Counted from the first letter of the stretch, positions 8,983 to 18,270 are shown. The stretch is DNA of 64,000 nucleotides from UBA10646 sp046296295 (GCA_046296295.1 JBKBLG010000001.1:124001-188000); one strand, 5' to 3'. The notes: generated from the letters alone by a model not told the origin. Translations and numbers: made by a program.

Positions 8983-10335
8983 TTAATGCTTTAAAATACG
9001 CCATTCTGTTGGATAGTAATTATTGGTTCGGTTCGGTAGCACCTTCATAAAACCTAAACCAAGCCCTTTGTAAGTTACTATTACCCAACCCTTTGGGTTG
9101 TTGTTAGCTGGCAAAGGCTGTTTTCTTAAGTAATGTAAAGCATCTTCTAAATCCACTTCTACACGTGGGAAGTTACCACTATTGTTTATGCTCAAAGCTA
9201 ATTCCGGATGCGGTATCAATTCTCTTCTAACAATGTTACCAATGGTAATACCTGCTTTTCGAACATACACTTGTTGTTGTAAAGCAGCTAGTAAGTTAAC
9301 CGCCTGTTGCGCTATGTTTAAAATATATTCACCTTGCGGTAAAAGATGAACGCTCTCAGTATCAATACCTTGTGCTGCTAACAGTTGTGTAGTGGTTTTC
9401 GAAGTAACTGGTATTTTACCATAAGGTAGGTAGGCACCAACGCTGCCTTCTTTTTGAAAAATACTCACAAAAAAACCCTCACCTTGCAAGCGATACGGAT
9501 AAAAACGGTAGCCCCAACCACCTTTTTGAGGCGAAGCTGTTGCTACCACACCCCACTCCGGCTCTATGGTTATGGGTACAGACTTGAGCGTTGGGTGCTG
9601 CGATAAAATAGCATCTACTACTTGTTCATTTTCAGCTTCGCTATAGCTGCAGGTGCTATATATTAAATAGCCCCCATCGGCAAGCGCAGGTAACACATCG
9701 GCTACAATCCGTTGTTGGCGGGCACTACATAATGCCACATTAGCTTCGCTCCATTCAGTTACAGCCGCTTTATCTTTCCTGAACAAACCACTACCGCTAC
9801 AGGGAGCATCAATTACCAAAAGGTCAAACATTTGCCGTAAGGCGCCTAATTGTTGCGGATCGTTTTGTGTTACTATGGTATTGTTACTACCCCAACGAGC
9901 TAGGTTTTCTACCAAAATGGCATTACGTTGTTTGATGACTTCATTAGCTACTACAACGCCTGCTTGAAAATAGCTTTGTAACAATGTGGTTTTGCCACCG
10001 GGTGCAGCACAAACATCGAGCACATGAGCAGTATTGGGCAATGTTAGTTGCTGTAAAATATGCCAAAGAAACATGCTACTGGCTTCTTGTACATAATAAG
10101 CACCTGCGTGCCACAAAGGATCTGAGATAAAAGAGGGTCTACTCTGCAAGTAATAACCCAAACTACACCATGGAATAGATTGTACTTGCGTAAATGGTTG
10201 CTCCGGTACCATTTTATTGGGGTGTACCCTAACGCTGGTTACCTGTGTATCGCTGTTGTGCACTGCTACAAATGCTTCAGCATTGAAGCCGGGCACGCCT
10301 ATTAAGCTATGTAACAGTGCTGGAGGTAACTGCAT
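8983..10335 (-). CDS. RsmF/NSUN-like RNA m5C methyltransferase
   Basis: A 450-residue enzyme of the RsmB/RsmF/NSUN family that methylates C5 of cytosine in rRNA. SAM motif I is LDVCAAPGGKTTLL, motif IV is DAPCSGSGLFRKD with the release cysteine, and motif VI is STCSYSEAENEQVV with the catalytic cysteine. The C-terminal 150 residues look like the RsmF PUA-like extension. It is the first gene of a leftward run with the LysM and glycosyltransferase genes. Two repeat copies lie inside: 9829-9843 in an unusual frame (ALRQM, beside motif IV) and 9331-9345 (LLPQG). A one-mismatch variant is at 9413-9428. Confidence 0.88.
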   Translation of the reverse strand: MQLPPALLHSLIGVPGFNAEAFVAVHNSDTQVTSVRVHPNKMVPEQPFTQVQSIPWCSLGYYLQSRPSFISDPLWHAGAYYVQEASSMFLWHILQQLTLPNTAHVLDVCAAPGGKTTLLQSYFQAGVVVANEVIKQRNAILVENLARWGSNNTIVTQNDPQQLGALRQMFDLLVIDAPCSGSGLFRKDKAAVTEWSEANVALCSARQQRIVADVLPALADGGYLIYSTCSYSEAENEQVVDAILSQHPTLKSVPITIEPEWGVVATASPQKGGWGYRFYPYRLQGEGFFVSIFQKEGSVGAYLPYGKIPVTSKTTTQLLAAQGIDTESVHLLPQGEYILNIAQQAVNLLAALQQQVYVRKAGITIGNIVRRELIPHPELALSINNSGNFPRVEVDLEDALHYLRKQPLPANNNPKGWVIVTYKGLGLGFMKVLPNRTNNYYPTEWRILKH

Positions 10336-10440
10336 AGCACAAATATAGGTGCAGGCTTCGCCTGCTTTGCTATTGTAGATAAACTAATACCATCTGCCAG
10401 TTTATAAACAACATAACTTTAGCTTGTTGTACCTGCATCA

Positions 10441-10467
10441 AAAAAGCCAACATTACGTTGGCTTTTT
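10441..10467 (-). terminator. Rho-independent terminator
   Basis: An 11-bp perfect stem AAAAAGCCAAC / GTTGGCTTTTT around a five-base loop, 19 bases beyond the stop of the beta-synthase gene at 10487. Confidence 0.88.
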
Positions 10468-10486
10468 GAAATATAGGTTGTACAGC

Positions 10487-11845
10487 TTATTTAGCTAAGC
10501 TTTGAATAACATCGTATTTTGTAACAATGTGATAGTTGCCGCTTTCATCTTTGGCTAATACAGCACCATTGTCTTTTGTGATAAGGCTGCCTAATTTCTC
10601 AACAGGCGCATCAAAACTTACAACAGGCATGGCAGCACCCATTACAGCACTTACTGGTTGTTGTTTAATATCGGCATTGTTAAAAACAGCATCGAATAAC
10701 AAACCTTCGCTTACACTACCCACCAAGTTATCGGCATCCATTACAGGGATGTGTTCGATATCGTATTTTTTCATGAGTGCTACCGCTTCGGCAACTGTGT
10801 GTGAAGGATTAACTGTAATGAGTTTTTTGTGTGCACGACCATTTACAATATCTCTAAAAGTTTTCACTTCTAAGAAACCACGCTCCATCATCCACTGATC
10901 GTTATATATCTTACCTACATAGCGGCTTCCATGATCATGAAATATACATACTACTACACTATTTTCGTCGAGCTTATCTTTTAATTGTAATAACCCTTGA
11001 AAACAGCTACCAGCACTGTATCCACAAAAAAGACCTTCTTCTTTGGCCAAGCGACGAGCCATTACAGCTCCATCTTTATCGGTAACTTGTTCGAAATGAT
11101 CAATAACACTCATATCGTAATTTTCAGGTACGAAATCTTCCCCAAAACCTTCGCTGATATAAGGATGTACGTAGCTCATATCTATCTCACCTGTTTTGAA
11201 GTAATTAGTAAGCAGGCTACCATATACATCAATCGCCCAAACCTGAATGTTCGGGTTCTTTTCCTTTAAAAATTTTGCTGTGCCAGTTATGGTACCGCCT
11301 GTACCCGCGGTACAAACAAGATGGGTAATCTTACCATCTGTTTGACGCCAAATTTCGGGCCCGGTACTCTCATAATGAGCCAACCTGTTAGCAAGATTAT
11401 CGTATTGATTGCAATGAAAACTATTTGGAATTTCTTTCGCTAGCCTGCGAGCTACACTGTAGTAGCTGCGAGGATCATCGGGTTCAACATTGGTGGGACA
11501 AACAATTACTTCGGCACCAACAGCTTTAAGAATATCCATTTTTTCTTTACTCTGCTTATCGGTAGTGGTGAAAATACATTTGTAACCCTTCACCACGGCA
11601 GCTAGTGCAAGCCCCATACCAGTATTACCACTAGTACATTCAATGATGGTGCCGCCGGGCTTGAGTTTGCCCTCAGCTTCGGCAACTTCAATCATTTTCA
11701 ATGCCATACGGTCTTTAATAGAATTACCCGGATTAAAATAATCGACCTTTGCTAAAATAGTTCCAGGTAAGCCTTTTGCAACTTTATTGAGCTTTATTAA
11801 AGGTGTATTACCAATAGTTTCTAGAATGTTGTTTTTAATATCCAT
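10487..11845 (-). CDS. PLP-dependent cystathionine beta-synthase with CBS pair
   Basis: A 452-residue protein. The N-terminal fold-type II PLP domain has the Schiff-base lysine at about residue 44 in NPGNSIKDRMA, the substrate loop ECTSGNTGMGLA and the PLP phosphate loop CTAGTGGTITG. Two C-terminal CBS motifs follow (AHKKLITVNPSHTVAEAV and QQPVSAVMGAAMPVVSF). This architecture matches cystathionine beta-synthase (serine plus homocysteine to cystathionine), with the CBS pair as a likely regulatory module; O-acetylserine-dependent cysteine synthase activity cannot be excluded. Monocistronic, with its own terminator. Confidence 0.85.
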   Translation of the reverse strand: MDIKNNILETIGNTPLIKLNKVAKGLPGTILAKVDYFNPGNSIKDRMALKMIEVAEAEGKLKPGGTIIECTSGNTGMGLALAAVVKGYKCIFTTTDKQSKEKMDILKAVGAEVIVCPTNVEPDDPRSYYSVARRLAKEIPNSFHCNQYDNLANRLAHYESTGPEIWRQTDGKITHLVCTAGTGGTITGTAKFLKEKNPNIQVWAIDVYGSLLTNYFKTGEIDMSYVHPYISEGFGEDFVPENYDMSVIDHFEQVTDKDGAVMARRLAKEEGLFCGYSAGSCFQGLLQLKDKLDENSVVVCIFHDHGSRYVGKIYNDQWMMERGFLEVKTFRDIVNGRAHKKLITVNPSHTVAEAVALMKKYDIEHIPVMDADNLVGSVSEGLLFDAVFNNADIKQQPVSAVMGAAMPVVSFDAPVEKLGSLITKDNGAVLAKDESGNYHIVTKYDVIQSLAK

Positions 11846-11892
11846 ATTTATATTTTTCAGCCAATGAGCTGTTTGCTTTGATGAACAAAGGA

Positions 11893-11948
11893 ACCTTACG
11901 GTAAATGTAGATGCAGGAGGTGGATTGAGCTATCATTTACCGTAAGGT
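11893..11948. repeat. Inverted pair of dispersed repeats
   Basis: ACCTTACGGTAAATG at 11893-11907 faces its exact reverse complement at 11934-11948 across 26 bases. This is the only pair in the window with two identical copies. It lies just past the stop of the dehydrogenase gene and upstream of the beta-synthase gene. Confidence 0.92.
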
Positions 11949-11958
11949 GAAATAAATA

Positions 11959-12849
11959 TTATTGAAAGCGAGCACTTACTACAAGTTCTTTGCTGCCCGG
12001 TGTGTAGGTGTAGAAACCTTCTCCAGATTTAGCCCCTAGCTTACCAGCGGTAACCATATTCACTAACAGCGGGCAAGGTGCATACTTTTGATTGCCATAC
12101 CCCTGATACAATACGTTTAAAATGCTGAGGCACACATCTAAGCCTATAAAATCGGCTAACTGCAACGGCCCCATAGGATGCGCCATACCTAGCTTCATGA
12201 TAGTATCAATTTCTTCAACGCCAGCAATGCCTTCGTAAAGGCTGTAAATAGCCTCATTAATCATTGGCATCAATATTTTATTGGCAATGAAACCAGGATA
12301 ATCGTTCACTACACAAGGTACTTTTTGTAACTGCTTGCTTAACAATACAATCGTATCAGTAACAGCGGTATCAGTAGCATATCCATTGATAATTTCTACC
12401 AATTTCATTACAGGCACAGGATTCATAAAATGCATCCCAATCACCTTATTCGGACGCTGCGTTGCCGCAGCGATTTTTGTAATTGAAATAGAAGAAGTGT
12501 TACTTGCCAAAATACAATTAGCCGGTGCAACAGCATCGACTTGCTTGAAAATATCAAGCTTTATGGCTACGTTTTCGGTGGCTGCCTCTATCACTAAATC
12601 GGCATTGGCCACGCCTGTAGCTAGGTTAGTTTCTAATGATAAATTGGCTAATGCAGCTTGTTTATCGGCTTCGCTGATAGTACCTTTCGCCACTTGGCGA
12701 TCCATATTTTTAGTGATGGTGGCGAGTGCTTTTTGTAATTGTGTTTCATTAACATCAATCAACTGAACTTTAAAACCATACTGCGCAAATACGTGTGCAA
12801 TACCATTACCCATGGTACCTGCGCCTATTACTGCTACTTGTGCTATCAT
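11959..12849 (-). CDS. 3-hydroxybutyryl-CoA dehydrogenase
   Basis: A 296-residue NAD-dependent 3-hydroxyacyl-CoA dehydrogenase. The Rossmann loop VIGAGTMGNGIAHVFA is at the N-terminus, followed by ASNTSSISIT, the catalytic-His segment IGMHFMNPVPVMKLVEII and the C-terminal dimer domain (MGPLQLADFIGLDVCL). It oxidises 3-hydroxybutyryl-CoA to acetoacetyl-CoA. The ATG at 12849 is used because the longer frame begins with TTG at 12858. It lies 54 bases downstream of lipB, probably in the same transcript. Alternatives are related FadB-type single-domain dehydrogenases. Confidence 0.9.
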   Translation of the reverse strand: MIAQVAVIGAGTMGNGIAHVFAQYGFKVQLIDVNETQLQKALATITKNMDRQVAKGTISEADKQAALANLSLETNLATGVANADLVIEAATENVAIKLDIFKQVDAVAPANCILASNTSSISITKIAAATQRPNKVIGMHFMNPVPVMKLVEIINGYATDTAVTDTIVLLSKQLQKVPCVVNDYPGFIANKILMPMINEAIYSLYEGIAGVEEIDTIMKLGMAHPMGPLQLADFIGLDVCLSILNVLYQGYGNQKYAPCPLLVNMVTAGKLGAKSGEGFYTYTPGSKELVVSARFQ

Positions 12850-12903
12850 TATTGCCAATTTTAGGCTGCAAAAGTAATGAAATTCGGCAAAAACTAATGA
12901 GTG

Positions 12904-13629
12904 TTAGGGTTGATTATCCTGAACCATCGACAGGAGATCAATGGTATTCAATGGCTCAAATGCTACATTAAACAACTGTGAAAACTGCTGCAACATTACA
13001 TTTTCAACTTCCTGCATTTGTAATTCATGCCCCAACTCTTGATGTAAGCTAGCTACCGCTTTTCCTTTAATGCCGCATGGAACAATATAATCGAAGTAAC
13101 GCAAGTCGGTATTCACATTAAAAGCCCAGCCATGCATGGTAATCCATCGACTGCACCTAATACCCATAGCACAAATTTTACGAGCTTTTTTAGGCAATTC
13201 GGGCTCAATCCAAGCACCGGTTTCGCCTGCACTTCTGCCACCTTCAATGCCATAATGTGCTAAGGTTTGTATCATTACCTCTTCGAGTGTACGTAGGTAC
13301 CAGCCTAAGTCGGTTTTAAAATGCTCTAAATCTAAAATCGGGTAACCAACTATTTGTCCGGGCCCATGAAAAGTAATGTCACCACCACGGTTAATGTGAA
13401 AAAACTCAATTCCTTTCGCTATTCGTTCATCATCGCTAATCAGTACATGCTCTTTTTTACCACTTTTTCCTAAGGTATACACAGGTGGGTGTTCAACCAA
13501 AAGCAAATGATGCTGTGTAGCTTCACCCCTACTCTTACGTTGTACATTCTGTTGTAACAACTGCTCTTGTAAGTCCCACACCGCTTTATAAGGTTTTGTA
13601 CCTAAGTGCGTTAACCAAACTTTTTGCAT
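12904..13629 (-). CDS. lipB: Octanoyl-[acyl-carrier-protein]:protein octanoyltransferase
   Basis: A 241-residue LipB. It moves octanoate from ACP to the lipoyl domains of 2-oxoacid dehydrogenases and GcvH. The signature RGGDITFHGPGQIVGYPI is clear. The catalytic pair is Lys in KARKICAMGIR and Cys in DYIVPCGIKGKAV. One client visible in this window is the E2 at 18271. It starts at an ATG at 13629, divergent from the beta-lactamase-like gene with 65 bases between starts. Confidence 0.94.
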   Translation of the reverse strand: MQKVWLTHLGTKPYKAVWDLQEQLLQQNVQRKSRGEATQHHLLLVEHPPVYTLGKSGKKEHVLISDDERIAKGIEFFHINRGGDITFHGPGQIVGYPILDLEHFKTDLGWYLRTLEEVMIQTLAHYGIEGGRSAGETGAWIEPELPKKARKICAMGIRCSRWITMHGWAFNVNTDLRYFDYIVPCGIKGKAVASLHQELGHELQMQEVENVMLQQFSQLFNVAFEPLNTIDLLSMVQDNQP

Positions 13630-13694
13630 AATGCAAAAATACAGTCTTTATAGCCAGCATATTTTGAAGTACTATTGTGCTAAGCCTCAAGCAT

Positions 13695-14930
13695 ATGAAA
13701 CGTATTTTTATTGCTTTCGCAATTATTAGTAGCATCAGTTGTTCTGTAAATAATCGACATGTAATGGTAGCGCCACCACCGCATATACTCGATAGTATTA
13801 TGCAAACCCCACAACTACAACCTTTTGCTGCTGCAAAAAAGGAACGCAATATTCAAATCATTTACACGCAAGTGCACAGAGATAAAAACAATCATCCAAA
13901 CTTCACCGATTACTACTATAATGTTAACGATAACAATTATTTCTACCCTGCCAGCACAGTTAAAATGCCTGTTGCTTTTTTGGCCTTAGAATATTTGAAT
14001 TCGTTAAAGCTCCTTACGGTAAATGCAAATACACCCATGCTTACCGATAGTAGTTTTAAAGCACAACAATATGTTATCAATGATCCACTAAGCTCGAATG
14101 GAGCACCAACTGTTGCCAATTACATTAAAGAAATTTTTCTCGTAAGCGATAACGATGCTTACAACCGACTCTACGAACTACTAGGCCAGCAATACATTCA
14201 CCACCAACTCACTGCCAAAGGTTATCCGAACGCGGTTATCAGGCACAGATTATCAGTATCAATGACCGACGAACAAAATAGACATACCAATGCCATACGT
14301 TTTATAGATACTAGCGGCCGCATACTATTTGAAAAGCCCGCTGCATACAGTACCGTAGTTTTTCCTGAGCAACCGGTAGCACTGGGCAAAGGCTATATGC
14401 GTGGTAGCCAACTCATAAACGAGCCATTTTCTTTCACTACCAAAAACAGAGTATCACTGGCCAACCTACACCAAATGTTACGTTCAGTGATGTTCCCCGA
14501 AGCAGTACCTCAGCGGCAGCGCTTTAACCTTAGCGATAGCGATTACGCCCTACTTTACAAATGGATGCGAAGCTATCCACGAGCAGGTAATTACAATCCG
14601 AAGGATCAATGGGATACTTATTGCAAGTTCCTGTATTATGGCAGCGACAAAGTAACACCGAACCCCAATCTGCACATTTTCAACAAAGTAGGAGACGCAT
14701 ATGGATTTTTAATTGATGTAGCATATTTCGTTGACACAGAGCACCATACTGAGTTTATGCTAAGTGCAACCATCAGTTGTAATAGCGATGGTATTTATAA
14801 CGACGATCAATATGAGTATGAAACCGTTGGCTTCCCCTTCATGAAACAACTCGGACAAGCCATTTATAACTACGAAAAAGCACATCCGAAAAAAGTGCAA
14901 CCTCATTTCAAAAAGTTAATGATTCCTTAA
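13695..14930 (+). CDS. Beta-lactamase/penicillin-binding-like serine hydrolase, lipoprotein
   Basis: A 411-residue protein with a hydrophobic leader ending in SSISCS, a plausible lipobox. The class A fold motifs are present: SxxK in YPASTVKMPVAF, SDN in LVSDNDAYNRLYE and a KxG-like KVGDAYGF late in the chain. This is the Beta-lactamase2 type (PF13354-like). Real beta-lactam resistance is not implied; many relatives are uncharacterised peptidases or esterases. The ATG at 13695 replaces a GTG at 13677. Repeat copy 14011-14025 encodes LLTVNA just after the SxxK helix. Confidence 0.78.
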   Translation: MKRIFIAFAIISSISCSVNNRHVMVAPPPHILDSIMQTPQLQPFAAAKKERNIQIIYTQVHRDKNNHPNFTDYYYNVNDNNYFYPASTVKMPVAFLALEYLNSLKLLTVNANTPMLTDSSFKAQQYVINDPLSSNGAPTVANYIKEIFLVSDNDAYNRLYELLGQQYIHHQLTAKGYPNAVIRHRLSVSMTDEQNRHTNAIRFIDTSGRILFEKPAAYSTVVFPEQPVALGKGYMRGSQLINEPFSFTTKNRVSLANLHQMLRSVMFPEAVPQRQRFNLSDSDYALLYKWMRSYPRAGNYNPKDQWDTYCKFLYYGSDKVTPNPNLHIFNKVGDAYGFLIDVAYFVDTEHHTEFMLSATISCNSDGIYNDDQYEYETVGFPFMKQLGQAIYNYEKAHPKKVQPHFKKLMIP

Positions 14931-15007
14931 AGTGTTTAACCTTTAGGCAACAAAAATTAAACAAGGCGGTTCTATTAGTTCAACACTAAAAAACCAAATT
15001 GTTACGT

Positions 15008-15712
15008 ATGAAAAAAACACTATTAAGCCTATTATGGCTTGCAGGCCTAACCAGTTTTGTTGCTAGCTGTAACAACGATGATGCAACACCGGCACCAGCA
15101 CAAGCCAGTGTGCGTATTATTCATGCCAGTCCCGATGCACCTGCGGTAGATGTACGTGTGAATGGCAGCTTACCCAGTGCCCTTACCAATGTTCCTTTCC
15201 CCGGCGTGAGTGATTACCTTACGGTAAATGCCGGCACCACACGCATTCAAGTATCGCCAACAGGCACCACTACCAATGTAATTGATGCAACAGCCAACCT
15301 AGAAAGCAACAAAGCCTACTCTGTATTTGCCATCAACCGTGTAGCGTCTATAGGTGCAGCACTTGTAACCGACGACCTAACTACTCCGGCAGCAGGCAAA
15401 GCCCATGTTCGTTTCTTTCATTTCAGTCCGGATGCACCTGCAGTTGACATTGTACCACAAGGCAGCACCACCGCATTGTTCAGCAACCGATCCTTTAACG
15501 ATCAATTTACCAATGTAAGTTTTCAAAACTTTACACCGGTAGATGCTGGTACTGTAACACTTAACGTACGAGTGAATGGCTCTACAACTATTGCGTTATC
15601 TGTGCCAAACATAACGTTACAAGCCGGTAAAATTTATACCATATTTGCCCGAGGCCTATTGAATGGCAGCGGCAACCAAGCGTTAAACGCAAGTATTATT
15701 ACACACAACTAA
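15008..15712 (+). CDS. DUF4397 lipoprotein
   Basis: A 234-residue lipoprotein with lipobox VASC followed by NNDD. Two tandem beta-sandwich repeats start with the family phrase: VRIIHASPDAPAVDVRVNG and VRFFHFSPDAPAVDIVPQG. This is DUF4397, usually a surface or periplasmic domain of unknown function. Repeat copy 15216-15230 encodes YLTVNAG in the first domain. The ATG at 15008 is used rather than the TTG at 14999. A terminator and an inverted repeat pair follow. Confidence 0.88.
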   Translation: MKKTLLSLLWLAGLTSFVASCNNDDATPAPAQASVRIIHASPDAPAVDVRVNGSLPSALTNVPFPGVSDYLTVNAGTTRIQVSPTGTTTNVIDATANLESNKAYSVFAINRVASIGAALVTDDLTTPAAGKAHVRFFHFSPDAPAVDIVPQGSTTALFSNRSFNDQFTNVSFQNFTPVDAGTVTLNVRVNGSTTIALSVPNITLQAGKIYTIFARGLLNGSGNQALNASIITHN

Positions 15713-15763
15713 TTACAGCATTGTGTTTGTTTTTTGTGGAGAGGGCTGTTTAGTGTGTGGCAT

Positions 15764-15795
15764 ATCCCTAATCTTTTCGATTGGGGATTTTTTTA
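15764..15795 (+). terminator. Rho-independent terminator
   Basis: A 10-bp stem (15764-15773 with 15779-15788, one G-T pair) with loop TTTTC, followed directly by a run of T. It serves the DUF4397 gene. Confidence 0.9.
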
Positions 15796-15796
15796 T

Positions 15797-15840
15797 GCCT
15801 TACGGCAAATGCATACCCTGTCATTCATTTACCGTAAGGT
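15797..15840. repeat. Inverted pair of dispersed repeats
   Basis: GCCTTACGGCAAATG at 15797-15811 faces CATTTACCGTAAGGT at 15826-15840 with a 14-base spacer. It begins right after the T-run of the DUF4397 terminator, so termination is already provided by another structure. Confidence 0.92.
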
Positions 15841-15896
15841 AAGTGCTACACTACATAATTGTTACGAAAAAACTGAACAACTGTTAGCTTTCCCCT

Positions 15897-15904
15897 TAGA
15901 TTTG
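15897..15904 (+). promoter_or_regulatory. Bacteroidetes -7 element
   Basis: TAGATTTG matches TAnnTTTG and lies 24 bases before the aminotransferase ATG. It supports the start at 15928. Confidence 0.5.
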
Positions 15905-15927
15905 TGCTTTACCTTAAAGCAAAGCGT

Positions 15928-17118
15928 ATGGAACTTTCGAGCCGCTTAGAGCGTTTTAACGAGCCTGAAACTTTAAAAATGGCCAAGCTAGGCCGCGAAT
16001 TACGAGCACAAGGTTTTGATATTATAGATTTAAGTTTAGGCGAACCCGATTTTGATACACCGCAGCACATTAAAGATGCTGCAATAAAAGCCATTGAAGA
16101 TAATTGGACACACTATCCGCCAGTAGCAGGCTATCCAGAGTTACGCCAAGCCATTTGCGATAAATTCTTGCGTGACAACCAATTGCACTACCAACCTGAA
16201 AATATTGTAGTAAGCACCGGGGCCAAGCAAAGTTTGGCCAATGCGATACTTGCCATTGTTGATAAAGATGATGAGGTAATTATACCAACGCCTTATTGGG
16301 TAACGTATTCAGAGTTAGTGAAGCTTGCCGAAGCAAAACCTGTTCTGGTACGCACCACTGCAGAACAAAACTTTAAAATTTCGCCGGAACAGCTTGCCGC
16401 TAACATCAATGAACGTACCAAGCTCTTTATGTTCAGTAGTCCTTGCAACCCAACCGGTGCCGTATATAGCAAAGCAGAGCTTGCTGCGTTGGTGGCTGTA
16501 TTAGAGCAGCATCCGCAAATATTCGTAATTAGTGATGAAATTTATGAATACATCAACTTCGTAGGCAAGCATGAAAGTATTGCCAGCTTTGAAAGTATAA
16601 AAGAGCGTGTTGTTATTGTGAACGGTTTAAGTAAAGGTTTTGCAATGACGGGCTGGCGCTTGGGCTATATTGCAGCACATACCACTATAGCAAAAGCCTG
16701 CGAAAAATTACAAGGCCAATTCACGAGCGGTGCTAATTCTGTTACACAGCGTGCCGCCATTGTTGCCATGAATGGCAGCCTGCAACCTACCACCGAAATG
16801 GTAGCCGAATTTGCTCGCCGCAGAACGCATGTATTATCACTTATTGCATCAATACCGGGCATTACATGTTTTGCACCAGAAGGTGCTTTTTACACCTTCC
16901 CCGACGTTTCAAGTTATTTCGGAAAACGCTATGCTGATACTACCATTGAAACAGCGGAAGATTTATGCATGTTTTTATTGCATACCGCCCACGTTAGCAC
17001 CGTTACCGGTAAGGCTTTTGGAGAACCTAACTGTATTCGATTGAGCTTTGCTAACAGTATGGAAAAAATTGAAGAAGGCTACCGAAGAATTAAAACTGCA
17101 TTAGCTTTGTTACAATAA
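15928..17118 (+). CDS. Class I pyridoxal-phosphate aminotransferase (aspartate aminotransferase-like)
   Basis: A 396-residue fold-type I aminotransferase. Visible motifs are ISLGEPDF-like IDLSLGEPDFDTP, VSTGAKQSL, the SSPCNPTGAVY loop, VISDEIYEYI with the PLP-pyridine Asp, and the Schiff-base lysine in VNGLSKGFAMTGWRLGY. It most resembles the aspartate/prephenate aminotransferase subgroup (AspC/AatA-like), which makes aspartate from oxaloacetate and glutamate. Substrate cannot be fixed from sequence. The ATG at 15928 follows a -7 element. Confidence 0.87.
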   Translation: MELSSRLERFNEPETLKMAKLGRELRAQGFDIIDLSLGEPDFDTPQHIKDAAIKAIEDNWTHYPPVAGYPELRQAICDKFLRDNQLHYQPENIVVSTGAKQSLANAILAIVDKDDEVIIPTPYWVTYSELVKLAEAKPVLVRTTAEQNFKISPEQLAANINERTKLFMFSSPCNPTGAVYSKAELAALVAVLEQHPQIFVISDEIYEYINFVGKHESIASFESIKERVVIVNGLSKGFAMTGWRLGYIAAHTTIAKACEKLQGQFTSGANSVTQRAAIVAMNGSLQPTTEMVAEFARRRTHVLSLIASIPGITCFAPEGAFYTFPDVSSYFGKRYADTTIETAEDLCMFLLHTAHVSTVTGKAFGEPNCIRLSFANSMEKIEEGYRRIKTALALLQ

Positions 17119-17181
17119 CCTTTGCTTTCATCATTGCACTTATAACTTTTGAGTACCTTACTAGCAGCCGATAAATTCAAT

Positions 17182-18105
17182 ATGTTTCGCAACCGCCTTG
17201 TGAAGGTATATAAGCACAAGGCCAAACAAGCCAAGCGTTTAGGGGTAACTTGCTGGCGTGTGTACGACCACGATTTGCCTGAGTTTCCGCTGGCCATTGA
17301 TATTTACGAGCAATTTGTACATCTGAGTGTGTACCTACGCCGCCATGGCATGACGGATGAAGAGCATGAAGCATGGTTGGAGCAGGCCGTCGACGTAATT
17401 TGTATGGTTACAGGTGTTGCTAACGAAAATGTTTTTATCAAAGAACGAAGGCGCAAAGCGAACAGACATAGCCAATATCAAAAAACGGGCATGGAGGGTG
17501 ATTTTTTGTTAGCAGAAGAAGGTGGTTTGAAATTTTATATTAACCTCACCGATTATTTAGATACAGGCTTGTTCATAGACCATCGTATTACCCGGCAAAT
17601 GGTGCAAGCTCAATGTGCAGGCAAGCGAGTACTTAATTTGTTTTGTTACACGGGTGCTTTTTCGGTGTATGCAGCCGCCGGAAAAGCAGCACTTGTTACA
17701 AGTGTTGATTTAAGCAAAACCTACTTGCATTGGGCCGAAAAAAACATACAACTCAATAAACTGCATGGTGCACACATCCAATTTGTTCATGCCGACTGTA
17801 AGCAATACCTGAAAACACTTACCCCGAATAGCTACGATTTGGTGGTGATGGATCCTCCAACTTTTAGTAATAGCAAACGCATGAAAGATTTTCTCGACAT
17901 TCAGGCCGATCATGTTACTTTACTCAACGATGTACTGCAAGCATTAACCCCACAAGGAGTCATTTATTTTAGTACCAATTATACCAAGTTTCAACTCGAT
18001 GCAAGTGCCATTAAGGCCACTAACATTAAAGACATCACCAAAGCAACCACCCCATTTGATTTTGAAGGCAAGCTCAAAAGGTGGTGCTATCTGATAACGA
18101 AATAA
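17182..18105 (+). CDS. RlmK-like 23S rRNA methyltransferase (stand-alone domain)
   Basis: A 307-residue class I SAM methyltransferase. It matches the C-terminal RlmK half of the E. coli RlmKL fusion: MFRNRLVKV start, TDYLDTGLFIDHRITRQM, SAM motif LNLFCYTGAFSVYAA, VDLSKTYLHWAEKN and catalytic-site VMDPPTFSNSKRM. The RlmK domain makes m7G2069 in 23S rRNA. The RlmL half (m2G2445) is absent here. The ATG at 17182 fits the domain start; a TTG at 17149 would add 11 residues. An RlmI-type m5C enzyme is less likely. Confidence 0.82.
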   Translation: MFRNRLVKVYKHKAKQAKRLGVTCWRVYDHDLPEFPLAIDIYEQFVHLSVYLRRHGMTDEEHEAWLEQAVDVICMVTGVANENVFIKERRRKANRHSQYQKTGMEGDFLLAEEGGLKFYINLTDYLDTGLFIDHRITRQMVQAQCAGKRVLNLFCYTGAFSVYAAAGKAALVTSVDLSKTYLHWAEKNIQLNKLHGAHIQFVHADCKQYLKTLTPNSYDLVVMDPPTFSNSKRMKDFLDIQADHVTLLNDVLQALTPQGVIYFSTNYTKFQLDASAIKATNIKDITKATTPFDFEGKLKRWCYLITK

Positions 18106-18194
18106 CATTTGCCTGTAAAGGCATAAAATTTACAATACTAACAACTGTTCTCCTCTGCATTAAAAACCCTACTTTTGGCCGGCAAAAAAGGTTC

Positions 18195-18231
18195 GTACCT
18201 TACGGTAAAAGTAATATTTACCGCAAGGTAC
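18195..18231. repeat. Dispersed-repeat hairpin
   Basis: Two facing copies (18197-18211 and 18215-18229) make a 15-bp stem GTACCTTACGGTAAA / TTTACCGCAAGGTAC with a seven-base loop and one mismatch. The tightest pair in the window, between two rightward genes. The mismatch is A-C in plus-strand RNA and G-U in minus-strand RNA. There is no T-run after it. Confidence 0.93.
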
Positions 18232-18270
18232 AAGTACATATAATCATCAAGCATTTAAACTTTTTATACA

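Noticed and set aside
9413..9428. ACCTTATGGTAAAATA (minus strand), one mismatch from the repeat, in the RsmF-like gene
   Set aside because: A core base differs (CGG to TGG) and the codons (LPYGKI) may be independently constrained. Not counted among the 50.
15734..15949. A 71-codon open frame between the DUF4397 and aminotransferase genes
   Set aside because: It runs through a terminator, an inverted repeat pair and a promoter element and overlaps the aminotransferase start; no protein-like composition.
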